A stretch of 64,000 nucleotides of DNA, taken from assembly GCA_001725325.1 (NCBI GenBank), contig MEFY01000002.1, positions 1,429,559 through 1,493,558 on the forward strand, read 5' to 3'. Below the pieces are notes generated by a model. It saw nothing but the letters and a program-made list of their open reading frames with translations, ran no database searches and was not told where the DNA came from. The position numbers and the translations under genes were made by a program. Positions 27,281 through 35,793 of the stretch are shown in pieces (within the stretch, counting starts at the first letter, position 1; every line of letters begins with the position of its first letter). The stretch comes from Leifsonia sp. SCN 70-46 (GTDB lineage: Bacteria; Actinomycetota; Actinomycetes; Actinomycetales; Microbacteriaceae).

Positions 27281-28230
27281 CCGGCGAGGCGCTCGCCGAA
27301 GGCGCGGCGGTAGGCCTGCGGCGAGGTCTGCAGCACCTTCACGAAGTGGTGCCGCATGACCGCGGCGGTGCCGAAGCCGGTCTCCTGCGCGATCGTCTCG
27401 AGGCCCAGGTCGGTCTGCTCGAGCAGCTGCTGCGCGCGGATGAGCCGCTGCCGGTTGAGCCACGCCGCGGGGGTGGTCCCCATGTCGGCGCGGAACCGGC
27501 GTGCGAACGTGCGGCTCGACATGAGCGCCTTGCGCGCGAGCTGGTCGACGGTGAGGTTCTCCGACAGGTTCTCGAGCATCCACTCGGCCACCGCGGCGAA
27601 CGAGTCGGCGCACTCGGCCTTGACGGGCTGCTCGATGTACTGCGACTGCCCGCCGTCGCGCTGCGGCGGCACGACCATGCGCCGCGCGATGACGTTCGTG
27701 GCGGCCGCGCCGTGCTCCTTGCGCACGATGTGCAGCGCGGCGTCGATCCCCGCGGCGGTGCCCGCGCTCGTGACGACCTTGCGGTCTTCGACGAAGAGCA
27801 CGTCGGGGTCGACGGCGGTGCCGGGGTAGCGGCGGGCGAGCTTGTCGGCGTGCATCCAGTGCGTGGTTGCTCTTCGACCCTCGAGGATGCCCGCCTGCGC
27901 GAGCGCGAACGCCCCGCTGCACACGCTCAGCACCCAGGCGCCCCGCGCCTCGGCGTCGCGGATGACCTGCAGGAACCGCTCGTCGATGTTCTCGATGCGG
28001 TGCGCGGGCACGGCGATGAGGTCGGCGTCGGCGGCGACCTCGAGGCCGTTCTCGATGATCATGTCGAAGCCCAGGCTCGTGTCGACGGGCCCGGGGTCGG
28101 CGGTCGCGATCGTGAAGTCGAAGGCGGGACCGCCCGTGTCGCTGCGGTCGATGCCGAACACCTCGCACACGACGCCGAACTCGAAGGGCGCGACCCCGGG
28201 GATCGCGAGCAGGACGACCTTCGTGAGCAT
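27277..28230 (-). CDS. GlxA-type transcriptional regulator (DJ-1/PfpI-like domain plus AraC HTH)
   Basis: A 317-residue cytoplasmic regulator. Residues 1-~170 form a DJ-1/PfpI-like sensing domain (VVLLAIPGVAPFEFGVVCEVFG, then VLSVCSGAFALAQAGIL with the elbow Cys). The C-terminal ~100 residues are an AraC double helix-turn-helix (LARKALMSSRTFARRFRADM and ETIAQETGFGTAAVMRHHF). ATG 28230 has GGAG seven bases upstream; the longer track ORF runs through the divergent region. Repeated TCGT-containing sites in the divergent gap suggest autoregulation and control of the galE side. The ligand is unknown. Confidence 0.88.
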   Translation of the reverse strand: MLTKVVLLAIPGVAPFEFGVVCEVFGIDRSDTGGPAFDFTIATADPGPVDTSLGFDMIIENGLEVAADADLIAVPAHRIENIDERFLQVIRDAEARGAWVLSVCSGAFALAQAGILEGRRATTHWMHADKLARRYPGTAVDPDVLFVEDRKVVTSAGTAAGIDAALHIVRKEHGAAATNVIARRMVVPPQRDGGQSQYIEQPVKAECADSFAAVAEWMLENLSENLTVDQLARKALMSSRTFARRFRADMGTTPAAWLNRQRLIRAQQLLEQTDLGLETIAQETGFGTAAVMRHHFVKVLQTSPQAYRRAFGERLAG

Positions 28231-28243
28231 TGCGGAACTCCTT

Positions 28244-28314
28244 GGCAGTAATGAAACGAACTGTGGCCAGCCTGCCACTCGTGGCGCTTTCTTGCAACTC
28301 GTAGCGTTACTGCC
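28244..28314. promoter_or_regulatory. Operator-like array between the GlxA-type regulator and galE
   Basis: Two direct 20-nt units (28273-28292 and 28293-28312) share TGCnACTCGTnGCG, the side-by-side two-turn spacing usual for AraC-family dimers. In addition GGCAGTAATG (28244-28253) and CGTTACTGCC (28305-28314) form a 10-nt inverted repeat with one mismatch flanking the array. The layout fits binding by the adjacent regulator; this is inferred. Confidence 0.5.
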
Positions 28315-28422
28315 ATGGACATTCTCATCACGATCGCCGCGGTATCGCTCGTCGCCGTCGTGGCGACGGTCAGGGCCGTCCTCGTCGACGGCTACCGGAG
28401 GGTCCCGACCCGATACCGTTGA
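28315..28422 (+). CDS. Possible 35-residue single-span membrane peptide
   Basis: ATG 28315 to TGA 28422 encodes MDILITIAAVSLVAVVATVR and then ALLVDGY-like polar residues ending RRVPTRYR. One hydrophobic helix with a basic cytoplasmic tail is plausible for a real small protein. It lies just past the operator array and 4 nt before galE, so it could be the first gene of that transcript. There is no clear ribosome binding site, and the ORF is too short for the supplied track. Function unknown. Confidence 0.4.
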   Translation: MDILITIAAVSLVAVVATVRAVLVDGYRRVPTRYR

Positions 28423-28426
28423 CGCC

Positions 28427-29407
28427 ATGACATGGCTGGTCACCGGCGGCGCCGGGTACATCGGGTCGCACGTGGTGCGCGCCCTCCTCGAGGCGGACCT
28501 GCGCACCGTCGTGCTCGACGACCTCTCCACGGGGCACCGCGGCTTCGTGCCGAACGACGTCCCGTTCGTGCGCGGCTCGATCCTCGACGGCGACCTGCTG
28601 CTCGACACGTTCCGCGAGCACCAGGTGACGGGCGTCATCCACGTCGCGGGCTTCAAGTACGCGGGCGTCTCGGTGCGCGAGCCGCTGCACACGTACCAGC
28701 AGAACGTCACGGGCACCGCCACGCTCCTCGCCGCCATGGAGTCGCACGGCATCGACCGCGTCGTCTTCTCGTCGAGCGCGGCCGTCTACGGCACGCCCGA
28801 CACCGAGCTCGTGACCGAGCAGACGCCCAAGCGCCCCCAGTCGCCCTACGGGGAGTCGAAGCTCATCGGCGAGTGGCTGCTCGCCGACCAGGGCGTCGCA
28901 CGCGGCCTGCGCCACACCTCGCTGCGCTACTTCAACGTCGTCGGCTCGGGCGACCCCGCGCTGTACGACTCGAGCCCGCACAACCTCTTCCCGCTCGTCT
29001 TCACCGCCCTCATCGAGGGCCGCACGCCGCGCATCTTCGGCGACGACTACGCGACGCCCGACGGCACGAACGTGCGCGACTACATCCACGTCGCCGACCT
29101 CGCCGTGTCGCACGTCGCGGCGGCGAAGCGCCTCGACGCGGGGGAGCCCGTGGAGGCCGCCTACAACCTCGGCAGCGGCTCCGGCAGCTCCGTGGGCGAG
29201 ATCATGGCGGCCGTGGCGGAGGCCACGGGCATCGCGTTCACGCCCGAGGTCGCGCCGCGCCGGCCCGGCGATCCCGACCGGATCGTGGCGAGCGGGGACC
29301 TCGCGGCGCGCGACCTGGACTGGAAGATGAGGCACACGCTCGCCGAGATGGTGTCGAGCCAGTGGATTGCAACACGCCGTGGGGTAGAACCCTCGGTCGC
29401 AAGTTGA
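28427..29407 (+). CDS. galE: UDP-glucose 4-epimerase
   Basis: A 326-residue SDR epimerase interconverting UDP-glucose and UDP-galactose. It starts MTWLVTGGAGYIGSHVVRALL and carries FSSSAAVYGTPDTELVTE, SPYGESKLIGEWLL (Tyr-x3-Lys), LRYFNVVGSGDPAL and the GalE-typical DGTNVRDYIHVADLAVSHVA. The track's 521-residue ORF is an upstream extension; the ATG at 28427 begins at the Rossmann strand. It supplies UDP-galactose for the surface glycans made nearby. UDP-GlcNAc/GalNAc activity is also possible. Confidence 0.92.
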   Translation: MTWLVTGGAGYIGSHVVRALLEADLRTVVLDDLSTGHRGFVPNDVPFVRGSILDGDLLLDTFREHQVTGVIHVAGFKYAGVSVREPLHTYQQNVTGTATLLAAMESHGIDRVVFSSSAAVYGTPDTELVTEQTPKRPQSPYGESKLIGEWLLADQGVARGLRHTSLRYFNVVGSGDPALYDSSPHNLFPLVFTALIEGRTPRIFGDDYATPDGTNVRDYIHVADLAVSHVAAAKRLDAGEPVEAAYNLGSGSGSSVGEIMAAVAEATGIAFTPEVAPRRPGDPDRIVASGDLAARDLDWKMRHTLAEMVSSQWIATRRGVEPSVAS

Positions 29408-29426
29408 GCCATTTATCATCGCCGAC

Positions 29427-29456
29427 TTGACTCAGGGGTAACTACACCGCTGTAAT
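29427..29456 (+). promoter_or_regulatory. SigA-type promoter of whiB2
   Basis: TTGACT (29427-29432), an 18-nt spacer and TGTAAT (29451-29456) precede the whiB2 ATG by about 48 nt. The match to -35/-10 consensus is good for such GC-rich DNA. Confidence 0.6.
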
Positions 29457-29504
29457 TATGCTTACGCGCATCGTGAACAGTCCGAGGCGGAGGGGAGGCG
29501 GAGC

Positions 29505-29819
29505 ATGGCGATCAACCGAGGTGTTCCCGACGACTGGTTCGTCGACCCCATCAAGCTCGGCGTCCCGGGGGTACGCCAGCAGCGGGTAGAGGATGACGAC
29601 AACCCCCTCTCCTGGCAGTCCGACTCCCTGTGCGCCCAGACCGACCCCGAGGCCTTCTTCCCCGAGAAGGGCGGGTCTACGCGCGACGCGAAGAAGATCT
29701 GCGGGTCGTGCGAGGTGCGCGCACGCTGCCTCGAGTACGCGCTCGAGAACGACGAGCGCTTCGGCATCTGGGGCGGTCTCTCCGAGCGCGAGCGCCGCAA
29801 GCTGCGCAAGCGCGCCTAG
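29505..29819 (+). CDS. whiB2: WhiB-family iron-sulfur transcription factor, WhiB2/WhmD type
   Basis: A 104-residue WhiB protein expected to bind a [4Fe-4S] cluster through Cys43, Cys66, Cys69 and Cys75 (C-x22-C-x2-C-x5-C). GIWGGLSERERRKLRKR is the WhiB turn and basic DNA-contact tail. An N-terminal extension of about 40 residues and the neighbours (GT2, DUF5719, Zincin_1-like, DUF3499, ahcY) match the whiB2/whmD locus, which controls septation in mycobacteria and streptomycetes. GGAGG-like purines precede the ATG and a good promoter lies upstream. Confidence 0.9.
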   Translation: MAINRGVPDDWFVDPIKLGVPGVRQQRVEDDDNPLSWQSDSLCAQTDPEAFFPEKGGSTRDAKKICGSCEVRARCLEYALENDERFGIWGGLSERERRKLRKRA

Positions 29820-29897
29820 CTCAGGTTCTCCATAGGTTCGCCGACACCCGCGAGTCAGGCGTGTGGGCGGCAGCCCCGCGCTTAGTCTCGGAACGTC

Positions 29898-32702
29898 ATG
29901 CAGCCGAGAGTCATCGCCGTGCTCGTCGCCAGGAACGGCGCCCAGTACCTCCCCCAGACCCTCGCCGCGCTCGCGGCGCAGGTGCGCCGACCCGACTCCG
30001 TCGTGCTCGTCGACGTGAGCTCGTCCGACGAGTCGGGCGCCCTGCTCTCGGCGGCCGCCCCCGGCAACGTGGTCACGACCCCGGGCCGCCGCACGTTCGG
30101 CGGCGCCGTCGCCCATGCCCTGCAGGTCGGCCCCCCGCAGGAGGTGGAGAACGAGTGGCTGTGGCTCCTCGGCCACGACAACGCCCCCGAGCCGACGGCC
30201 CTCTCCGCCCTGCTCGGCGCCGTCGAGGTGGCGCCGTCGGTCGCCATCGCCGGCCCCAAGCTCATGCGGTGGGACGAGCCCGCCGTCATCGCGAGCTTCG
30301 GCGAGACCCTCACGGGCTTCGGGCGGTCCGTCGAGCTCGTCTCCGGTGAGCTCGACCAGGCCCAGCACGACATCAACAGCGACCTCCTCGCCGTCGCCGC
30401 GGGCGGCATGCTCGTGCGCCGCGCGGTGTGGACGGCGCTCGGCGGGTTCGACCCCGGGCTCCCGAGCGCCGATGCAGCCCTCGACTTCGCCGTGCGCGCG
30501 CGTCTCGCCGGCCACCGCGTCGTGGGGGTTCCCGCGGCCCGCGTCGCCTCCGCGGGACCGGCCGAGCTGTTCGGCAGGCGCTCGGTGGCCGCCGGGAGCC
30601 AGAACCGCATCCACCGCGCGGCGCAGCTGCACCGCAGGCTCGTCTACGCACCGCCCCTCGCGGTGCCCCTGCACTGGCTGAGCCTCGTGCCCCTGGCCGT
30701 GCTGCGCTCGCTCGTGCAGCTCGTCGCGAAGCGACCCGGCTTCGTGGGCGGCGAGCTCGCCGCCGCGTTCGGCGCGGCCTTCGACGGCACGGTGCCGCGT
30801 GCGCGGCGCACCCTCCGGCGCACGCGCGTCATGGGGTGGGCAGCTGTGGACGCCCTGCGCATCACGGCCGGGGAGCTACGCGAGCGGCGTGCCGGCTCCC
30901 GCGCCGTGGTCGCGACCGCCCTCGCCCAGGGCCGCGAGCGCCCCGGCTTCTTCGCGGGCGGCGGCGCCTGGGTGGTGCTCGTCACGGCGGTCATCGGCAT
31001 CATCGCCTACGGCAGGTTCGCGGATGCCCCTGCCCTCGCCGGCGGCGGGCTCGTGCCGCTCAGCTCGACGGTCGCCGAGCTGTGGTCGCACGTCGGATAC
31101 GGCTGGCACGACATCGGCACCGGATTCCTCGGCGCCTCCGACCCCTTCGCCTGGGTGGTCGCCGTGCTCGGCACGCTCACCTTCTGGTCGCCCTCGTTCA
31201 GCGTCGTGCTGCTCTACCTCGTCGCCGTGCCGCTCTCCGCCCTCACGGCCTGGTGGTGCGTCGCGCGCTTCACGTCGCGCGCGTGGGCCCCCGCGGTCGC
31301 GGCCGTCGCGTGGGCGGTCGCCCCGCCGTTCCTCGCGGGCCTCGAGGGCGGGCACGCCGGTGCCGTCATCGCGCACATCCTGCTGCCGACCCTCGTGCTC
31401 ACCGCGGGCGGCGCCGCGCGCAGCTGGTCGTCGGCCGGCGTCGCGAGCGTGCTCTTCGCCGCCGTGGCGGCGAGCGCGCCCATGCTCGTGCCGGCCCTCG
31501 CCGTCGCGCTGCTCGGCTGGGCGGTCGCCAACCCGCGGGGCTTCGTGCGGGTCGTCGGCATCCCGCTGCCCGCGGCCGTGCTCTTCGCGCCGCTCGTCGT
31601 GGAGCAGGTGCTGCGCGGCACGCCCCTCGCGATCTTCGCGGAGCCCGGCCTCGCCCTGCGCACCGTCACCCCCTCGGTGCACGAGCTCGTCGTCGGCTCG
31701 CCGGCCCCGGGCCTCGACGGCTGGGACGCGTTCCTCGCGCCCTTCGGGCTCCCCGGCCTCGCGGCGCCCATCGCCGTCGTCGTGCTGCTCGCGCCGCTCG
31801 GCATCCTCGCGCTGCTGTCGCCGCTCGTGCCCGGGGCGCTGCGCGGCATCCCCTCGCTCGTGCTGGGACTGCTCGGCTTCGTGACCGCGGTCGCGTGCCT
31901 GCACCTGCAGCTCGCCGTCGTCGGCTCCACCGCGAGCCCGGTCTGGCCCGGCGCGGCCCTCAGCCTGTACTGGCTCGGCATCGTCGGGGCCACCGCCACG
32001 ACGATCGACGGCCTGCGTCGCGCGGGGAGCATCCCCGCCGCCGTCACCGCGGCCTTCCTGCTCGTGCTCGCCGTGCCCGCACTCTCGGCGTCCGCGGCCG
32101 GGGCGACCGCCGTCGCGGAGAGCAACGGCCGCCTGCTCCCGGCGTTCGCGGCCGCCAAGGCGGCGGCCGACCCGACGCTCGGCACGCTGCAGCTCTCCGC
32201 CCAGCCCGACGGCGGAGTGGCCGTCACTGTGCACCGCGGCGTGGGCACGACCCTCGACGAGCTCTCGACCCTCGCCTCGACCGACACGACCATCAGCGCC
32301 GAGGACGAGCGGCTCGCCCTGCTCGCCGGCAACCTCGCCTCCCGCAGCGGCTTCGATGTCGCGGCCGAGCTCGACAGCCTGCACATCGCGTTCATCGTCG
32401 TGCCGCACGATGCCGATGCCTCGGCGCCGGCGCGCCAGCGCGTCGTCGACGCGCTCGACGGCAACCGCCTGCTCACGCCCATCGGCGACACGACTGTCGG
32501 CACGCTGTGGCACTACGAGGGCCTCGGCGACGGCGCGGCGCCGGACGGGCCCGGCCCGCTCGGCACGACCCTGGGCGTCGGCATCCTCGTGGCCCAGGGC
32601 CTCGTGCTCGTGCTCGCGGTGCTGCTCGCCGTGCCCACCACGCGGCGGCGGCGCGTGCGCACCGCGCGCGTCACCGAGCAGACGACGGAGGTCGACGAGT
32701 GA
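29898..32702 (+). CDS. Giant GT2 glycosyltransferase fused to a polytopic membrane domain
   Basis: A 934-residue protein. Residues 1-~270 are a GT-A family 2 domain (MQPRVIAVLVARNGAQYLPQTL, WLLGHDNAPEP as the metal-site region, AAGGMLVRRAVWTALGGFDP). After ~350 there are roughly 12 hydrophobic helices with a periplasmic stretch (GATAVAESNGRLLPAFAAAK) and a final helix near 890. GT2 proteins with this build sit beside whiB2 and DUF5719 in many actinobacteria; the product is not established. The stop overlaps the DUF5719 gene as GTGA, pointing to coupled expression. Confidence 0.85.
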   Translation: MQPRVIAVLVARNGAQYLPQTLAALAAQVRRPDSVVLVDVSSSDESGALLSAAAPGNVVTTPGRRTFGGAVAHALQVGPPQEVENEWLWLLGHDNAPEPTALSALLGAVEVAPSVAIAGPKLMRWDEPAVIASFGETLTGFGRSVELVSGELDQAQHDINSDLLAVAAGGMLVRRAVWTALGGFDPGLPSADAALDFAVRARLAGHRVVGVPAARVASAGPAELFGRRSVAAGSQNRIHRAAQLHRRLVYAPPLAVPLHWLSLVPLAVLRSLVQLVAKRPGFVGGELAAAFGAAFDGTVPRARRTLRRTRVMGWAAVDALRITAGELRERRAGSRAVVATALAQGRERPGFFAGGGAWVVLVTAVIGIIAYGRFADAPALAGGGLVPLSSTVAELWSHVGYGWHDIGTGFLGASDPFAWVVAVLGTLTFWSPSFSVVLLYLVAVPLSALTAWWCVARFTSRAWAPAVAAVAWAVAPPFLAGLEGGHAGAVIAHILLPTLVLTAGGAARSWSSAGVASVLFAAVAASAPMLVPALAVALLGWAVANPRGFVRVVGIPLPAAVLFAPLVVEQVLRGTPLAIFAEPGLALRTVTPSVHELVVGSPAPGLDGWDAFLAPFGLPGLAAPIAVVVLLAPLGILALLSPLVPGALRGIPSLVLGLLGFVTAVACLHLQLAVVGSTASPVWPGAALSLYWLGIVGATATTIDGLRRAGSIPAAVTAAFLLVLAVPALSASAAGATAVAESNGRLLPAFAAAKAAADPTLGTLQLSAQPDGGVAVTVHRGVGTTLDELSTLASTDTTISAEDERLALLAGNLASRSGFDVAAELDSLHIAFIVVPHDADASAPARQRVVDALDGNRLLTPIGDTTVGTLWHYEGLGDGAAPDGPGPLGTTLGVGILVAQGLVLVLAVLLAVPTTRRRRVRTARVTEQTTEVDE

Positions 32703-34252
32703 GCGACATCGGCGCCATGCCCGAGGAGCCCACGGGCGACGAGTTCGAGCGCGACACCGCGTTCCCCGAGCAGGACGCCCCCGAGGAGGCCGTGCGCCGC
32801 ACAGTGACGGCGAAGGGCGTCGCCGTCGCTGGTGCCCGCACGGTCGCGGGCCTCGTGGGCATCGGGATCGCCGCGGCGACGATCGCGGCGGCGGTCATCA
32901 TCCCGTTCCCCACCCTCGGCGCGACACCCACCGGCATCACGATCACGCCCGTGCCGACGGCGCAGCAGCTCGTGTGCGCCGGCTCCGTGCTGCGCCTGGC
33001 CGACGACTCGGGTGCGGGCGCCACGACGGTGTCGGCCCTCGGCAGCCCCGAGCTGCGCTCGGCCTCGAGCGACGGGCAGGTGTCGACGGACAGCGTGGAG
33101 ACCTCCGACGCCTCGACCGGCGGCACCTCGTCCGCGCCCACGATCGTGAGCACGCCCCCCACCGACGCCTCCGCGACCGAGAGCGCGCTCGTGAGCGGCG
33201 CCCAGTCGCAGCTCGTCGAGGAGGGCGACTTCGTCGGGCTCGCGGCCGCCGACTGCGCGGTCCCCGGGGGCGACAGCTGGCTCGCGGGCGGTTCGACGGC
33301 GGTCGGCCGCACGACCCTCCTGTCGCTCACCAACCCGAGCGAGGTCGCCGCGACGGTGAACCTGGAGATCTTCGGCGAGGACGGCCCCGTCGTCGCGCCG
33401 GGCACGAGCGGCATCATCGTCCCCGCGAACGGGCAGCGCGTGCTCTCGCTCGCGGGCTTCCAGCCCGACATCCAGTCGCCCGTCGTGCATGTCACGAGCA
33501 CGGGCGGCCAGGTCTCGGCGACGCTGCAGGAGGCCATAGTCCGCAGCCTCGTGCCCGGCGGCGTCGACATCGTCGCGTCGGCCCCCGCGCTCACGACCTC
33601 CGCGGTCATCCCCGGTGTGCTCGTCACCGACCTCGACGCCGTGCAGGCCCTGCGCAAGGGCGGCGACCCGCAGTTCGACGACGTCGAGACGGCGGTGCGC
33701 GTGTTCGCCCCGGGGGAGGGGAGCGTCGCCATCACCGTGAGCGTGCGCCCGGAGGACGGCGCCGACACCGGCACATCCTTCACCCTCGACATCGACGCGG
33801 GCCGTGTCACCGACGTGCCCATCCAGCAGCTCGCGACGGGCAGCTACACCGTGAGCGTCACGTCGGAGTCCCCGCTCGTCGCGTCGGCGCGCGTCACCTC
33901 CGCCGTGGGGGAGCGCACCGACTTCGCGTGGTTCGCCTCATCGCCGCCCCTCACCGTGCCCGCACAGTTCACGGCGGCCCCGGGCCCGAACCCGAGCCTG
34001 CACCTCGCCAACCCGACCACGGACGACGCCCAGGTCGTCGTCGCCGCCCGCAACGGCCTCAGCCGCACGGTCACGGTGCCCGCGGGCGCCTCCGCGCTCG
34101 TCGAGCTCGAGCCCGGCACCACCTACTCGCTCACGGGCTACACGGCTCTCTTCGCCGCCGTCACGCTCGCCGACGACGGCATGATCGCGGGCTACGGCGT
34201 GCATCCGCCCGGCGTCGGCGCCGGTCCCATCCTCGTCTACCCGCAGGGCTGA
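32699..34252 (+). CDS. DUF5719-family exported protein
   Basis: A 517-residue protein starting at GTG 32699. An acidic cytoplasmic N terminus (about 45 residues) precedes one membrane helix (VAGLVGIGIAAATIAAAVII), followed by an exported region. That region has a Ser/Thr-rich segment near residues 110-150 and repeated beta-rich modules (LLSLTNPSEVAATVNLEIFGEDG; LHLANPTTDDAQVVVAAR). The domain is recognised in actinobacteria as DUF5719 and is always found next to the GT2 protein. It may help the glycosyltransferase outside the membrane, but the function is unknown. Confidence 0.82.
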   Translation: MSDIGAMPEEPTGDEFERDTAFPEQDAPEEAVRRTVTAKGVAVAGARTVAGLVGIGIAAATIAAAVIIPFPTLGATPTGITITPVPTAQQLVCAGSVLRLADDSGAGATTVSALGSPELRSASSDGQVSTDSVETSDASTGGTSSAPTIVSTPPTDASATESALVSGAQSQLVEEGDFVGLAAADCAVPGGDSWLAGGSTAVGRTTLLSLTNPSEVAATVNLEIFGEDGPVVAPGTSGIIVPANGQRVLSLAGFQPDIQSPVVHVTSTGGQVSATLQEAIVRSLVPGGVDIVASAPALTTSAVIPGVLVTDLDAVQALRKGGDPQFDDVETAVRVFAPGEGSVAITVSVRPEDGADTGTSFTLDIDAGRVTDVPIQQLATGSYTVSVTSESPLVASARVTSAVGERTDFAWFASSPPLTVPAQFTAAPGPNPSLHLANPTTDDAQVVVAARNGLSRTVTVPAGASALVELEPGTTYSLTGYTALFAAVTLADDGMIAGYGVHPPGVGAGPILVYPQG

Positions 34253-34254
34253 CG

Positions 34255-34698
34255 TCAGAGGTGCCGGAAGCGCTCCGGCGCGAGGTCCCACGGGTCTTTG
34301 CCGAGCAGCTCGGCCACGGCGCGGAACACGCAGCTCTCGACCATCATGCGGCGGTGCAGGTCGTCGTCGCGGTGCAGGTGCGACAGGCGCTCGATGGGCA
34401 GGCGGTAGAGGATGACCCGGCGCTCGCCCGCGAGCACGCGCCACCTGTCGACTCCCGGCGCCCCGCCCACCTCGGCGGGCATGGCGGCGATCTCGAACCG
34501 CACGTCGGCGAGCTCGTCGGGCCACAGGTCTTTGAGGTACTCGGCGGTCGACGCGACGTTCATCTCGAAGACGTCGATGCGGCCGCGCAGGAGCGGCAGG
34601 TGCGGGCCCGTGACCGCGGCCCTGATGCCCCTGCCGTGGCGGTCGCGCCAGCCCGGCCGCGCGGACGCGGTCCTGGACCTTCTCGTCGGCTTCGGCAC
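34255..34698 (-). CDS. Zincin_1-family (metallopeptidase-like) protein, HExxH not seen
   Basis: A 147-residue cytoplasmic protein starting at GTG 34698. The layout (basic start, RDRHGRGIRA, a central VRFEIAAMP segment, RVILYRLPIERLSH, then VFRAVAELLGKDPWDLAPERF) matches the actinobacterial metallopeptidase family found beside DUF3499. The expected catalytic helix reads HRRMMVESCVFRAVAEL and has no HExxH, so peptidase activity is doubtful. It is convergent with DUF5719 (2-nt gap) and divergent from DUF3499. Confidence 0.7.
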   Translation of the reverse strand: MPKPTRRSRTASARPGWRDRHGRGIRAAVTGPHLPLLRGRIDVFEMNVASTAEYLKDLWPDELADVRFEIAAMPAEVGGAPGVDRWRVLAGERRVILYRLPIERLSHLHRDDDLHRRMMVESCVFRAVAELLGKDPWDLAPERFRHL

Positions 34699-34760
34699 GT
34701 GTCGATTCTACCGGCGTGGCTCGCGCGGGCGGTGGCGCGCGGTCGTACCCTTGCACCGAG

Positions 34761-34976
34761 ATGAGTGGTCGCCCGTGCAGCAAGGTCGCCTGTAACCAGG
34801 AGGCGTCAGCCACGCTCACCTACGTCTACGCCGACTCGATGGCCGTGCTCGGCCCCCTCAGCCAGTCCGCCGAGCCGCACAGCTACGACCTGTGCGACAG
34901 GCACGCCGAGCGCCTCTCCGCTCCGCAGGGGTGGCAGGTCGTGCGGCACGTAGTCTTGGGGCATGAGTTCTCGTAA
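34761..34976 (+). CDS. DUF3499-family protein (short form)
   Basis: A 71-residue protein with Cys6, Cys11, Cys45 and His48 (CSKVAC and CDRHAERL), a probable zinc-binding arrangement. TLTYVYADSMAVLGPLS and PQGWQVVRHVV are family-typical. DUF3499 proteins are often over 100 residues, with a longer C-terminal tail that is missing here. The ATG at 34761 is chosen because the conserved MSGRPCSK start matches the family. Its end overlaps the next gene by 14 nt. Function unknown. Confidence 0.8.
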   Translation: MSGRPCSKVACNQEASATLTYVYADSMAVLGPLSQSAEPHSYDLCDRHAERLSAPQGWQVVRHVVLGHEFS

Positions 34977-35781
34977 GGCCCATGAGCTGAAGGCCGTGGT
35001 CTTCGACCTCGACGACACGCTCGCCCCCTCGAAGTCGACGATGGACCCGTCGATGAGCGACGCCCTCGCGCGCCTGCTCGACCGCATCGACGTGTGCATC
35101 ATCTCGGGCGGCCGGTTCGAGCAGTTCGAGAAGCAGGCGCTCGACGGCTTCCGCGCCGGCGACGCGGCGATGGCGCGCCTGCACCTCATGCCCACGTGCG
35201 GCACGCGGTACTACCTGTGGCGCGACGGCGCGTGGCAGCTGCAGTACGCGGAGGACCTCACCGACGACGAGAAGTCGCGCACGATCGCGGCGCTCGAGGC
35301 GGGCGCCCGCGAGCTGGGTATGTGGCATCCCGGCGCCTGGGGCGACATCATCGAAGACCGGGGCAGCCAGATCACGTTCTCGGCCCTCGGCCAGCAGGCG
35401 CCCATCGCCGAGAAGCTCGCGTGGGATCCGGACGGTGCCAAGAAGCGCGCCCTCGGCGCCTGGGTGCAGGAGCGGCTGCCCGACCTCGAGGTGCGCGGCG
35501 GCGGCTCCACCTCGCTCGACATCACCCGCAAGGGCATCGACAAGGCGTACGGCATCGACAAGCTCGTCGCGCAGCTGGGCGTCGAGCTCGAGGAGCTGCT
35601 GTTCCTCGGCGACCGCCTCGACGAGGCCGGCAACGACTACCCGGTGTACCGCCACGGCGTGCTGTGCGTGCCCGTGCACGGCTGGGAGCAGACGCGCGAC
35701 TACGTCGACGCGCTCCTCCCGTGGCTCGACTCCGCCGACCTGCAGTTCCCCCTCCCCGCGATGGTGCCGCTCGACTCCTGA
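34963..35781 (+). CDS. HAD-superfamily phosphomannomutase-like protein
   Basis: A 272-residue HAD-IIB protein. Catalytic motif VVFDLDDTLAPS has Asp15 and Asp17. IISGGRFEQFEKQAL corresponds to the Ser motif, GGSTSLDITRKGIDKAYGI contains the motif-III Lys, and LFLGDRLDEAGNDYPVY is the acidic motif IV. These resemble eukaryotic-type phosphomannomutase (GG-hS-D...-GWDK and FGDK-GGNDH) rather than generic HAD phosphatases. In other actinobacteria the manB phosphomannomutase sits at this point between DUF3499 and ahcY. I infer that this protein interconverts mannose-6-phosphate and mannose-1-phosphate. Confidence 0.75.
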   Translation: MSSRKAHELKAVVFDLDDTLAPSKSTMDPSMSDALARLLDRIDVCIISGGRFEQFEKQALDGFRAGDAAMARLHLMPTCGTRYYLWRDGAWQLQYAEDLTDDEKSRTIAALEAGARELGMWHPGAWGDIIEDRGSQITFSALGQQAPIAEKLAWDPDGAKKRALGAWVQERLPDLEVRGGGSTSLDITRKGIDKAYGIDKLVAQLGVELEELLFLGDRLDEAGNDYPVYRHGVLCVPVHGWEQTRDYVDALLPWLDSADLQFPLPAMVPLDS

Positions 35782-35793
35782 CACAATGGTGGT

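Noticed and set aside
30876-32513. 545-residue minus ORF opposite the GT2 gene
   Set aside because: Compositionally biased shadow; the + strand frame has clear GT2 and membrane features.
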